Shown here: positions 49,927 through 59,689 of the stretch, one piece after another
Layout of the letters: each line of letters opens with the position of its first letter
How positions within the stretch are numbered: the first letter of the stretch is position 1
Assembly (NCBI GenBank): GCA_019916065.1
Contig: CM034242.1
Span: 8,438,879 to 8,502,878 of the forward strand
DNA from: Vitellaria paradoxa
Lineage: Eukaryota; Streptophyta; Magnoliopsida; Ericales; Sapotaceae
Length of the DNA: 64,000 bases
Reading direction: 5' to 3'
Position numbers and translations under genes: made by a program
Notes under the pieces: generated by a model
What the model saw: only the letters and a program-made list of their open reading frames with translations
Databases searched by the model: none
Told to the model about the DNA's origin: nothing

Positions 49927-52900
49927 CAAATATTTGCAAAAGAATATTAAATGTTGGCAGTAACTAGTTAAGTTCAACTGGGTGTGGAGAACTTAGTCCC
50001 CCATTTACCTGCTCAAGGATAGAGATAAGTTCCATGGCACTAGCTTTAAACTGGCGTGACAGTGCAATGAAATCTGGATCTTGCTCCACTTGCTCCATTT
50101 CTAATTAAGATTAGAAAGATTGTAGCAACTCAGCATCTTGTCAGATGAGGACTTAAAGCTACTTCTCTACATGTAACATGTCAGTAATACTAACGTCACA
50201 AACATCACACTAATAAAAAAATATAATTAAAAGGCAAAACTCAATTGCAGATAGGTCAAAGCTATAATCTGGAACAAATATCGACACAATGGAATGCATT
50301 AACACCTCATGACTTTTCATTGAAAGAATCCTTTACAGCCAATTAACAAGAGAAGCTCATTTATACTGGAACCATCTATTATAAATCAAAAAATAATCTT
50401 AACCCCTCAAAAGTATACCACGTAAAACACAAGAAAGTGTTTGTTCACCCACAGAAACAAATCTAGCAATTCTATTGTACAAAAAATAACACAATTGAAA
50501 AACAACCAGAGAAGGAAGGTAAAACAAGCAGAATAATGAGAGGCCGTCCTTGGTAAAAGAAGGAAAATTAAAATGGCATCCAAAGGACAAAAGAGTACCA
50601 GCTCTATGCATTACCAAATAAATCCTTTTTCCTGGTGATCTATCCACAGAATTGATGACCACCTTTGAATTAATTATCAATTCCACATTGGCTTGAAAGA
50701 CAGGAATAGCAATATCAAAGATGGAATTGTTTACCAGACAGCCCCTGATGCACTGCCAATTTCAGGATTGTCCCAAACCTAGTTGCTTTGACTCCATGAA
50801 ACCCATCAAAGAAGACATTGACTCTATGCAGGGGAGTCTACTGTCCACAGGAAACAAACTATCTTGAAACATTTCTCTCTTTGGTGGACTGGGCAATGTC
50901 AACTGATACCAATCATAGAAATTGTACGTTATTCTTTAATCCTGTTGTCAAATTATCCAACAAACTTCATTCTTTATCCCCCACAACCCCCCCCCCCCAA
51001 AAAAAAAGAAAAGAAAGAAAACCAAAAAACAAAGCAACAAAATATATATATATGTTCCAAATAAAAGAACAGTTCTCCAAGATCTCAAGATACATTTTCA
51101 AACAACGAACGATGGCACCTTTATCTAACAACTTAACAAGACACAATTCCCATCTGAATTCATTACATGAATTTACAATGTGCTTGGTAAGATCAATGGG
51201 TACTTGACAATTAAATCTTCCATCCCTGAGCTTGTGGACAGGTGCTAACAAATAACATCCTACAAGCATCAATGCCAAAGCCAATGTACAATACAAAGTT
51301 GTTCAGACCTTCTTTTGTTAGTAGAAATAATTTATTTAGAAGCTCTAAAAAAAGGAGCTTCCCATGTAAATCTACATGTATAGCCATCCACATAAAACAG
51401 GTCATACACCATTTCAAACATCAAAATTGTCTAAGAATCTCAAACAATCCTCTATGATTGGATTAACAACAGCCACCAACTCAATGAACAACACAATTCA
51501 TGTGCTATCCAAAAAAGGTGTTTTCCTCCCACATTATTGGGACCTAATGATTGTATGTATCAAGAGAAAAGATGCCAAAATAAATAATAAATTTAACACC
51601 CCCCCCCCGGGGCAACAACAAAACAACTCAAGAATGTAGCTGAAAACTAACCAGCTTTTGTCACATCAACTGGAGCAACCCGAGCGGTATAATACGTTCC
51701 TCTTGTGCTAAGCTCCTGAACACTGAATCTGCACAAACCTTCCAGAACAACTATGTAAGTAACCCTTCCACTAGGCTTCTCCACTCCCCTCGACAAATGT
51801 AAAGCTCGAGCCGCAACTCCCCTGAAAGTGGAAATCCAGCACATTACATCATGCATATAGAATGAACAACATAAAAAAGACACCACTAGGACAAAATTGA
51901 GTGAGCAAATATAAATGAAATCAAAGAGCAAATCTTAAGGCAGCATGCCAGCAGCTAACTAGTAAGCACAAAAGGCCAAATAGAACAGAAAGTAGCTCAA
52001 ATGACTAACCACCTCCATAGCATCAAGATAATTGGCTTTCACTAGACGCAAAACCAGACACCAAAAGGATGCTTCATCAGTTTATACCTTGTATGCCAAT
52101 GAATGACTTCCTGCTGGTGTTTCCCGTCATACTTGTGAGAATCTGAAGTACCAACTTGAATTTTCGAGCTTCCCTCCCCCGAATCCGTCCCTACACGATG
52201 AGAAAAATAATAAAAACAATAATAAAATCCCATTTCCTATTTTAGAAAGTTCTAACCCATAAGTTTAAATCACGATCACCTGGAGATAACATGGGACCCA
52301 CTGATGCTGTCTCTGTGGCATCCCTAACTGGCAGAATCCCAATTAACCACTTCTCTTCTCTCTGCCACAACTCTTGCTCCACCAGTTTCACACTGCATAA
52401 ATTGCACTGCTTTCAATGATTTTGAATCAAATAACTGAAAAAAAATACTAATGAGTCTATCTCTATTGTGTGTGTTGGTGTGTGTGTGGAGCAAAACTAT
52501 CTCGAAATCTTCCTCTTTTGTCCTAAATAGGGTGTGGATCGTGAAAATAAGCTTTAATTTATAAACTCAACGCAACTCCAACAAAGATAGCCTTCATTCT
52601 AAGAACATGGAATCAACTACCTGAATCCATTTCCTTCAATTGTTCAGTTTTTAGAGCCATATCGTTAGTTAAATGTAAGTCAATCGTGTTGCTTATAACA
52701 GCCTCAACCCATATCCTTCTTGGCATTTGTCCTTTCATTTGAGCATTTTTTATATTTTCCTTCTCATACAACTTCAGTTGCTCTACATTTCACATGGCCA
52801 AATCATCTCCGAGTATGTTCTCCCATTTTATCTGCAATCACTTCTAATTTTTCACAACTACATTTATCTCTCAGCATAGGTTTTCACATGGCACCACTCA

Positions 52901-53897
52901 TTCATCTCAATATTATCACTGTACCTAACTCATTTTTTAAACATATTGTTTGTCAGCCACCTAGCATCCCACTTTATATAACTTTTTTTTTTTGATAGGT
53001 AAGCAGGAGGGCCCCGGGTTCAAACTCCCACTTTATATAACTTGACTGACCTTATAAGAGAACTTTCCCTTTATTGTAGCAAGATTTTTAGTCGTGTAAA
53101 CCCCCCCCCCAAAAAAAATAATAATAAATAAACAAACAAATAAATAAATAATCTCCCCTTCCTTGGAACAAATAATCCAATTTATCAAAAATAATCATTA
53201 TTAAGACTTAAGCATCTTCTGAACATTAAGTTTCGCTCTATCATCATTTATTTCTTATGCCTTTCGCTTACTTCTTCCTACGAGTTACAGCACTGCTGAT
53301 AGAAATATAGAGCTCCCCTTCTGCTTTCAACTGTTATAAAATTTTCTATTCATGTTGTTTTATTTAATTACTAGATAGACACTGGATTTCATCTCCAAAT
53401 GAAACCTTTTATCACTAGTGGAAGTTTAAAACATTGGGGTTAGATATGAATTGATCCATGATTGAGCTACTTTTAGATCAGTTAGAACCCTAATCTCAAT
53501 GCTTCGTCGTGATAAACACACAGTACAAATCCCAATTCACAAATTGGGATTCAATTTCAGTGTCTAATTCTGCGTGCAAATTAGACCCCAACGTAATCAA
53601 ACAAACCGGAACAAGGGAATCGAGGACCACCAGTGTAATCCAAAACCAACAACACTTATTCTAATTTTTCAATTATTTACCCAAACCAACCAACCAATTT
53701 CCAGAAGAATCAAAGCCATTCCACAATATAAACGTGCGCACAGTAGTAAGTTCGGAATCTCCCCCGGGGGGGGGAGGAAAAAAAATTTACCTGCTGGCTG
53801 AGGTGCAGCGAATCCGGATAATTGCACCAGGCAACAAGACCTTGTTCCTGAATGGAAGAATGGCCAGCCTACTAGGGAGTTCCACCGATTCCGCCAT
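38465..53897 (-). CDS. LON2: LON2 peroxisomal Lon protease (17 exons, 886 aa)
   Basis: LON2 is an ATP-dependent serine protease of the AAA+ Lon family that works in the peroxisome matrix, degrading damaged proteins and supporting sustained matrix protein import. All 17 exons join in phase with GT..AG borders; total 2661 nt including the stop. The start ATG (53897-53895) gives [19 protein letters not shown], the expected plant LON2 N-terminus with no mitochondrial or plastid presequence. The protein ends SKL, a canonical PTS1 signal. Length is nearly that of known plant LON2 (about 888). The family's ATPase and Ser/Lys protease residues are all present. Exon coordinates are in the three domain entries. 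Introns hold a copia fragment, two small retroelements and a duplicated exon piece, yet the coding frame is intact. Confidence 0.96.
40274..40482 (+). mobile_element. small tRNA-related retroelement (SINE or TRIM-like) in LON2 intron 14
   Basis: Starts TAACATTGTATCAGAACAGGG, which resembles the sequence complementary to the initiator tRNA-Met 3' end (TGGTATCAGAGC), followed by a B-box-like AAGTTCAAACCTC and, at the end, GAGCTTTTAGGTGAGC then GTGGCTAACA. A relative on the other strand lies at 42262-42480. It could be a SINE or a TRIM remnant of PBS plus LTR; I cannot decide. Confidence 0.6.
41152..45625 (-). other. LON2: LON2 exons 9-13: AAA+ ATPase and sensor region
   Basis: Exons 45625-45424, 45334-45128, 44097-43967, 43052-42839, 41454-41152. 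Walker A is GPPGVGKT at residues 407-414 (Lys413). [19 protein letters not shown] follows. Walker B is VMLLDEIDK in exon 11. VVFVATANR is sensor 1, and [16 protein letters not shown] carries the sensor 2 arginines. Exon 11 ends in CA and exon 12 supplies C for a His codon before [10 protein letters not shown]. Confidence 0.95.
42262..42480 (-). mobile_element. second copy of the small tRNA-related retroelement in LON2 intron 12
   Basis: On the minus strand it reads CTAACATGGTATCGGAGC, then TGTTCAAACCTCACTGC, an A-run (plus-strand T-run near 42412-42426), CCCCCTTCATAATAGCTTAAG and finally AGCTTTTAGGTGAGA, the same order as the 40.3-kb copy. A long G-run at 42531-42546 lies just outside. Confidence 0.6.
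45598..45805. repeat. tandem duplication of the LON2 exon 9 acceptor region
   Basis: Two copies of about 100 bp at an offset of 108 bp: 45598-45697 (contains the true intron 8 acceptor and the first codons of exon 9) and 45706-45805. Both contain TTGGGGTTGCAT or TGGGGTTGCAT, CTGATAAATAATTTGCAGTA and AAAGAAAGCCACTAGATTCC. Only about eight substitutions separate them by eye, so the duplication is fairly recent. Confidence 0.9.
46196..47445 (+). mobile_element. Ty1/copia 3' fragment (RNase H plus LTR) in LON2 intron 8
   Basis: Antisense to LON2. Near 46350-46410 it reads [17 protein letters not shown] and near 46430-46480 [16 protein letters not shown], the RNase H end of copia pol, then a [16 protein letters not shown] segment after a frame break and ADMLTKPIT before a stop near 46654. 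An LTR-like stretch follows (about 46690-47445). The phrase GGTTCATAT..ATTACACT..AAGTT occurs both at about 46180 and at about 46762, which suggests that a piece of the 5' LTR is fused directly to the pol end by deletion. Confidence 0.78.
49620..49638. repeat. T-run in LON2 intron 5
   Basis: A homopolymer T-run of 19 after TTGAG, minus-strand poly(A). It may be the tail of an old retroposon, but no body was recognised next to it. Confidence 0.5.
49892..49926. repeat. G-run plus (GA)n microsatellite in LON2 intron 5
   Basis: A G-run followed by about 14 GA units, 85 bp downstream of exon 5 on the gene strand. Simple sequence. Confidence 0.85.
52967..53043 (-). mobile_element. 41-bp retroposed SINE tail with 18-bp target duplication
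   Basis: The 18-bp sequence TCCCACTTTATATAACTT occurs at 52967-52984 and again at 53026-53043. Between them lie 41 bp that read on the minus strand GTTTGAACCCGGGG, then GCCCTCCTGCTTACCTATC, then A-run. The first part matches a Pol III B box (GTTYGAANCC) and the end is a poly(A) tail, so this is a severely 5'-truncated SINE inserted by target-primed reverse transcription in LON2 intron 1. Confidence 0.85.
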
Positions 53898-53967
53898 CGC
53901 AATTCTGAGACGAGAGAGAGATAGAGAGATAGAAAGAGTAAGGAGTCAGTGCTTTTAAATAGGTGCG

Positions 53968-54005
<38 letters not shown>

Positions 54006-54300
54006 ATAGGAGAGAACGAACCAATGGCCAGAAGTAGAACAGAGAGAGAGAGAGAGAGGTGCGCGATCAGTCAGACGCAACGGCTGAACGCCGACGGCTT
54101 TCGATTATTCTTTTTTTTTGGCAAGTAAAAAATTTTTGTAAGTGGCTTTCGATTATTCTATCTCTCAACGCCAGTTGATTAGATTACTCTCTTGTATTTT
54201 CCTTCTTCCCACTTGGTTAAACGGGAAATTCCCAATGTGGAAACCCCCCCCCCCCTCGGGTGCTTTGTCACATTGCTCGAGCGCCCCCTCTCCCACGCCT
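53898..54300 (-). promoter_or_regulatory. LON2 upstream region
   Basis: Immediately upstream of the LON2 ATG lie a GA-rich tract (53908-53938, CT-rich in the 5' UTR), an (AT)n run (53971-54002) and a second (AG)n run (54031-54058). A C-run lies at 54243-54255. No clear TATA box or G-box was assigned; the CT-rich leader is a common feature of plant 5' UTRs. Confidence 0.45.
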
Positions 54301-56400
54301 CCTCCAACAAAATAAAATGAAATTGATAGAGAAGAAAAATAAAAAAAATAAAAAAACGCTTACTATAATTGATTTTGGGGTGTTTGAATGGTAAAAGAAA
54401 TTAAAAAAAGTTAATAGAAAATTATATATAGTGAAATTTGATTAAAAAAATTAATAAGTTTTATAATTTTTAGTAATTTTTGGTGAAATTTAATAAGTTA
54501 AACACTCAATTTATGTATTATTTTTATTATAAAAATTTACATTATGAGCAATAATATTTTATAACGTATACTTGAAGTTCCTAAAAATCTCATTATTTAT
54601 TTGTGTTTTTATATTAAAATTAACTTAAATTTGATAATACAAAATTATAAAATTTCATCACATTTAAAAAAAAAAATAATTACAATCTCATTTATCCACA
54701 AAGATAATCACAAATGGACTTTTAATATTCATTAGGCTTCTATATATGTGTATATTCTGTTGTATTTTTTTTTATGTTTTGAAATTGAAACGTTGTTATG
54801 TTCATCCAAAATTGTGCGCTTCATGAAAATTGATTGTGAAATTTTTTGTATAAATTAATTAAAAGTACCATAAAAGTATTAATTATCTTATAAATAAATT
54901 TAAATCCTCTTATTTTTGGGATTATAAATATTTGACCCGCATTGTGTGAGCACTTGCTACTACTTATTAGCAAGCAAATACCAAGGACGGTGGTGAAGTC
55001 ATATAATTCATGAAACTAACTGTTTGGTGAAGTCTTTTATTTTTTCCCATTAATAACACTAAACTACCAAATAATTACTCACCATTTTAAAGTAGTATAT
55101 AGGTAATTTTTTTAATTCTTGTAAGTTATTTAAATAATTTCATTTTTTTATTTTTTTCTTTAAATACCCTTTGACCACCCACTACTCTTAATGTTATTTT
55201 GTTTTATTTAAATGCCCTTTAATTACTTGCTATCTATTTAAATATATATAACTAATAATTACTCATTATTTATTATTTGAGATAATTTTTTAAATTTTTA
55301 AATAAAATAAAAATTAATTAAATATATATATATATAGTGTGTGTGCCCTTTTCTAATATTTTATAATTTTATAATGTATATTAGGGATGGCATTATTGGG
55401 CATGACAAAATAATGCAATTTGAATGCAATGTAAAATTATTTAAAGAAAATATGAACACGTCACAATATATATACATTAATTCAAAAAAATTGATAAGAT
55501 TTGATTTAATTCTAAAATAAATTAATTTTTTAGATATTCAAATATAAACGCAGTTGTAAATGATTATTCGATTTATAGTTTGGTCAATTATACATAAATT
55601 GGTTGAATTATTTATGTTTCTTAATAAAATAGTTGAATCATTCAAATAAAAAATATAGAGTCAAGTAGAAATGAATTAACCAAAATAATTTGATTCAATC
55701 TGATTCGGCTATTCAATTTGATTTTGATGCACTTATCGTGTTGTAGTACTTGTATGAAATAATTTTTTTATTTTAAAAAATATAAATATATTTTTATATA
55801 TTTTTATTTTATTTAGTTTTTTATCAAAGGTACATTTAGAGTGACAAAAAGTGAGATAAAATTGAATAAAAGTGAGATAAATTGTAAATTCATAATTCGT
55901 ACAGTGAAATAAAAAGTGAATAACTTTTAAAAATTTGTAATATTTTAACCATTTTTTAAAATTTTTTATCACTTCAAACAGAGCCTAATTTAGGTTTGTG
56001 AATTCGGGGACCTTGAACCGAGTTGAAATTTAATCCAGACCCTAAAAAATATAATTACGGAATTATAAATTAAAAGAACCAAATATTTTACCAGAAAACT
56101 AAAATTTTTATTCGATTATTTAATTTTGTTCAATTTTACACACTCATAAACATGAATATAAATCTGAGCAAGGCATGTTAATACAAATTATTATTCCTAG
56201 AATATTTTATATGTATATTATAACTCTATTTGAAGTGACAAAAAATTCTGAAAAATAGTGAAAAATTTTAAAATTTATTTATTTTTTATTTCATTATACA
56301 AATTACAAATCCTCAACTTATTTCACTTTATCTTATTTTGTCTTACTTTTTACAACTTCAAACGCACCTTATATTGGTTTGCACCAAAATCACGCTTGAT
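54300..56400. other. AT-rich gene-free region with one copy of a dispersed repeat
   Basis: No coding sequence. About 54950-55370 is a copy of the repeat family described at 59690-62600, with the end words ACTAATAATTACTCATTATTT and ATATATAGTGTGTGTGCCC. The rest is A/T-rich spacer. Confidence 0.6.
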
Positions 56401-56419
56401 TCGAGTTTAACTAAACATC

Positions 56420-56722
56420 TTGCTCCCACATCGGGAGTTGGGTGTGTGAGTTGTGTTGCTTATAACTTCAGTCGGCCAACCAACTTTGAGTTGGCTGGTT
56501 GACTTTGGTTCTTGATAAAAAAAAATAAAAAAACAGATTTTTCAGTGTTAGGGCTATTCCAGCTGCTTGGCCCCTTTGGGCCATCATGGCACTAAGGAGG
56601 GCTCTTGGGGACTTGCTCCCACATCGAGAGTTGGGTGTGTGAGTTGTGTTGCTTATAACCTCAATTGGCAAAGTTGGTTGACTTTGGTTCCTATTAAAAA
56701 AAAAAAAAAAAAAAAACAAACA
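56420..56722 (+). repeat. two copies of a retroposon-like unit with an snRNA-type USE motif
   Basis: Two units of about 110 bp (from 56420 and from 56612, offset 192 bp) share TTGCTCCCACATCG, GAGTTGGGTGTGTGAGTTGT, GCTTATAAC and TGGTTGACTTTGGTTC and end in A-rich tails (to about 56534 and 56720). TCCCACATCG is the plant snRNA upstream sequence element, with TATAA 27 bases further on. No snRNA sequence follows, so these are promoter-like retroposed repeats, not snRNA genes. Confidence 0.65.
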
Positions 56723-56964
56723 AACAAACTGAGCATCCAATTTTATTTTAACTAAAAGCATAAGAAAATGACAAATTTTAAACCATGCTATCAAGTGACA
56801 CGATTCTAAGCATGTTCAATAAATAAAACAAACATTCAGAATTTATGAAATTATCAAAAAGATAAAATCTATTATTTAATGGGTAAATAAATATCTTTTC
56901 ATACAAGTTACTATTTCTAGACCTTAACTTTAATAAACTGTTACGTTTTGTTTTGTTTTTTTTT

Positions 56965-57310
56965 AACCAAAAAAAAAGAAAAGTATTTTTTTTTGTAATT
57001 TTTCCTTATATGACTTTTTTTATTAAAAATTAATTTTTTTTAAAAAGTTATACTTTTAAGCTTGTTAATAATATTCATAAAAAAAAATTCACATTTGTTT
57101 GAGTAAAAATTAAAAAAATAAAAATAATAAATTTTGCGTTACTTTTTTACTCAGATAGATAGATTTTACCTAAATAAACGTGAATTTTTTTTCAGAATGC
57201 AATTAATATATCGAAAAACTATACCTTTGAAAAAAAGAATTAAATTTTAGTGAAAAGAAGTCATGTAAAATGAAAAAAAAAAAACTCTAGATAAATAAAA
57301 AAAATCAACT
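56965..57310. repeat. foldback AT-rich element
   Basis: The left arm (about 56995-57110) and the reverse complement of the right arm (about 57165-57285) share AAAATTAATTTTT, AAAGTTATA / AACTATA, GAATGCAATTAATAT-like words and TTCACATTTGTTTGAGTAAA / TTCACGTTTATTTAGGTAAA. This is a palindromic MITE-like structure of the same family as 6010-6300. Confidence 0.6.
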
Positions 57311-57755
57311 TTCTAGTAACCTAACCACCTGTTAGTGTAACATTTTTTTACCCAACGTATATGGTAATATGATGTGTCATTATTTTGTAATTCAAAAAAA
57401 AATTATTTTAATACATCGTTAATGCAAATATTATTTATACAAATAGATCTCAAAATATAACACATTTATAATTATTATTCTTCATATTTTGTTAAATTAT
57501 AAAATAATGACACGTTATATTGTGATAAGTCACTCAAAAAATAAATATTAAATTAAAAATATATTGAAATTAAATTTTTTAATAATTAGATAAATCTTGA
57601 TTGATGACTCAATTAATAAGATTTGAATCTTTTCAGGAAAAATTTATTAAATCATTAATTTCAAAATATCAAGAATTAATTGAAATACGTATAAATTAAC
57701 ATAATTACTCCAGCTATTAAACAAAAAAAAAGTAAATAAAAACAAATGCCATGCT

Positions 57756-58020
57756 TTGGATTTACGTGTCAAAATTGAACACTTTTATGTATGCAATTAT
57801 TTACTCCGATGTGACAATGGGCGGTTGATTTTCGCAAGAGACCGCTCAACCAAAGCGCTAGAGTCCCACCTCCTGGCGATTTATCATCCGTCGATATCAG
57901 CACTGTTGGTGACGCGTCAGCACATGGCATGTTTGGGTGGGTCAAAACACACCGGCCAGTGCCGGCGGCATGAAGGTGGGCGTGGGTGCGCTCTCATGTA
58001 ATAATCGGGGTACCTACGGA
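57756..58020. other. local GC-rich island in AT-rich DNA
   Basis: About 200 bp (57800-58020) has markedly more G and C than the surrounding 10 kb and an 81-codon open frame from 57756. The frame has no recognised domain and no plant-gene-like splice context. It could be the remnant of a gene, a promoter or an element; I do not call a gene. Confidence 0.3.
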
Positions 58021-58229
58021 GTCTAAGGCTCCGTTTAACGATCGGTAGTTGGTACTACTAATTTTTTTGGTTTTTTTTTTTCTAAATATCATATTTATAA
58101 TCTTATATTTGAATTTTTTAAATTTTTTAAAAAAAATGTCAAATTAATAAAAATTAAAAAATTAATTATTAAAAAGTTAATTTTTTTCTCTTCCCAAATA
58201 CAAAAAGTTAACTTTTTTACTTCTCATAC

Positions 58230-58690
58230 CAAGTCTAAGTGCCAGACAAATTACAATTATCTCTTCTTAATATTTATTATCTTTAACATTTAAAAATTAT
58301 AATTAACTCGTTTATTTTAAAATATTATTAACATTAACTCATTCAATTAAATCATCTGTTAAAATTTAATAGAAAATGTCAAAGTCATTCTCTAAATCCC
58401 CAAAACAAGTAAAAATAATTATTTTTTTTTTTTTAGATATTTCGAAAGAACTAGCAAAGATGTGAAAAAAGAAGAGCTAAGATAGAAAAAAATATATATA
58501 TCATTTTGATTACTTTGATATTTTATGTTAAATTTTAACAGTTAATTTAATGAAAGGATGTTAAAATTAACATTTCAAAATAAGGGATTTCAATATAATT
58601 TTTAAATGTTAAATGATATAAGTATAATTATTCAAATATTGAGGAATAGTAGGTATAATTGAGTTTAGGGGGCTGCAATACAAAATGCAA
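58230..58690. mobile_element. foldback MITE, second copy
   Basis: Arms 58250-58400 and 58500-58680 are inverted copies of each other (ATTTAAAAATTATA, ATTTTAAAATATTATTAACATTAA / ATTTTGAAATGTTAATTTTAACAT, TGTTAAAATTTAA) and match the arms of the element at 9613-10154. The two copies differ in their loops. Confidence 0.65.
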
Positions 58691-59416
58691 CTGTTGAGAT
58701 GAAAGGTTAGAATTTAGTCAAGGCTTATTGATTTCGTAAAACAATATTTATCAATTTAGTCAACAGCATTTATTATTTCAATTAAATTTATCTTGATTGC
58801 ATTCTGGCTCTCCATGTCAACACTTAAGTTCTTGTCGTGCATTTTGTATTGCAGTCCTTTAAATCATATAATTTACCTTTTTAAATACTAGGTGGCAATA
58901 GATCACTGGTGCTTGGATGACAAAAATAAATAAAAATAAATAAAAATAAAAAATAATAAAAATAAGAATTTAATGTAAATGTGACAAGTAACGAATTTTA
59001 ATTGAAAGAAATTAAAGAAAATTGATAACTTTTTTTTTTTTTTTTTTTTACTTTTGATGTAACTTGGTGTGCCAGACGCCTTATTTTAACGGGGCTGCAG
59101 GTGGGTATGGTTGCGTTTGGGTGTGGCTAATTTCCACCATACAAGTTACCGCAGCGCTTTTGGTGTGGTGGGTGGGAGGAAAGCTCCACACAGGGTGGGA
59201 TGAGGTTTGGATGGGTCATGCGTGCCCTTGAGGAGCCATGAGCTCCGCACGATTGTACATTTCCTTTCTTTTATTGTTATTGTCATAAATTAACAGAAAT
59301 TAGTTGTTCCATGAAAATTATCGTAATTAGATTTAAAGATCTGAACAACCTCAACAACTTAAAATTTCAATTACCAACTCAAATTATACAAGTATCGGTG
59401 TATTAATGGGTGCAAC

Positions 59417-59443
59417 CTAATATATATATATATATATATATTT
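59417..59443. repeat. (AT)n microsatellite
   Basis: An alternating TA tract of about 13 units in gene-free sequence. Confidence 0.85.
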
Positions 59444-59689
59444 ATATGATTTCATATAATGATAAGTAATAAAATTTTTATTCTTATTTTTATTTTCTTT
59501 CATTTGTATCCCTTAACCACTAATATCTTTTTTTTTGTTAATATTTAAGATATTCAAAATAATTTTATCTCGATAAATATTTGCAACTTTAAAGTTAACA
59601 ACCAAATAAGCCTTCCAGCTATTCTGAGTAGACTCGAACTACTAACTATTAGAGAGCAAACCAAAACTCTTATTAGTTGAACTAACACT

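Larger units (their letters stand above)
47672..53897 (-). other. LON2: LON2 exons 1-8: N-terminal substrate-recognition domain
   Basis: Exons 53897-53791, 52392-52280, 52190-52088, 51821-51652, 50100-50009, 48836-48657, 48573-48490, 47799-47672. The region runs from the LON N-domain start ([11 protein letters not shown]) through [11 protein letters not shown] and [13 protein letters not shown] to the coiled, charged linker [18 protein letters not shown], followed by an acidic stretch of Asp/Glu residues. In the family this domain forms the hexamer rim and binds substrate. The N-domain is complete. Confidence 0.93.

Noticed and set aside
52985..53025. tRNA gene (B-box GTTCAAAC)
   Set aside because: Only 41 bp between target duplications with no A box and no cloverleaf; a SINE tail explains it.
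56420..56530. Functional U-snRNA gene
   Set aside because: USE and TATA are present, but the sequence after TATA does not resemble any plant U-snRNA and ends in poly(A), not in a snRNA 3' box.
56468..56794. Open frames across the USE-containing repeat pair
   Set aside because: They cross two A-runs and the repeats; no domain seen.
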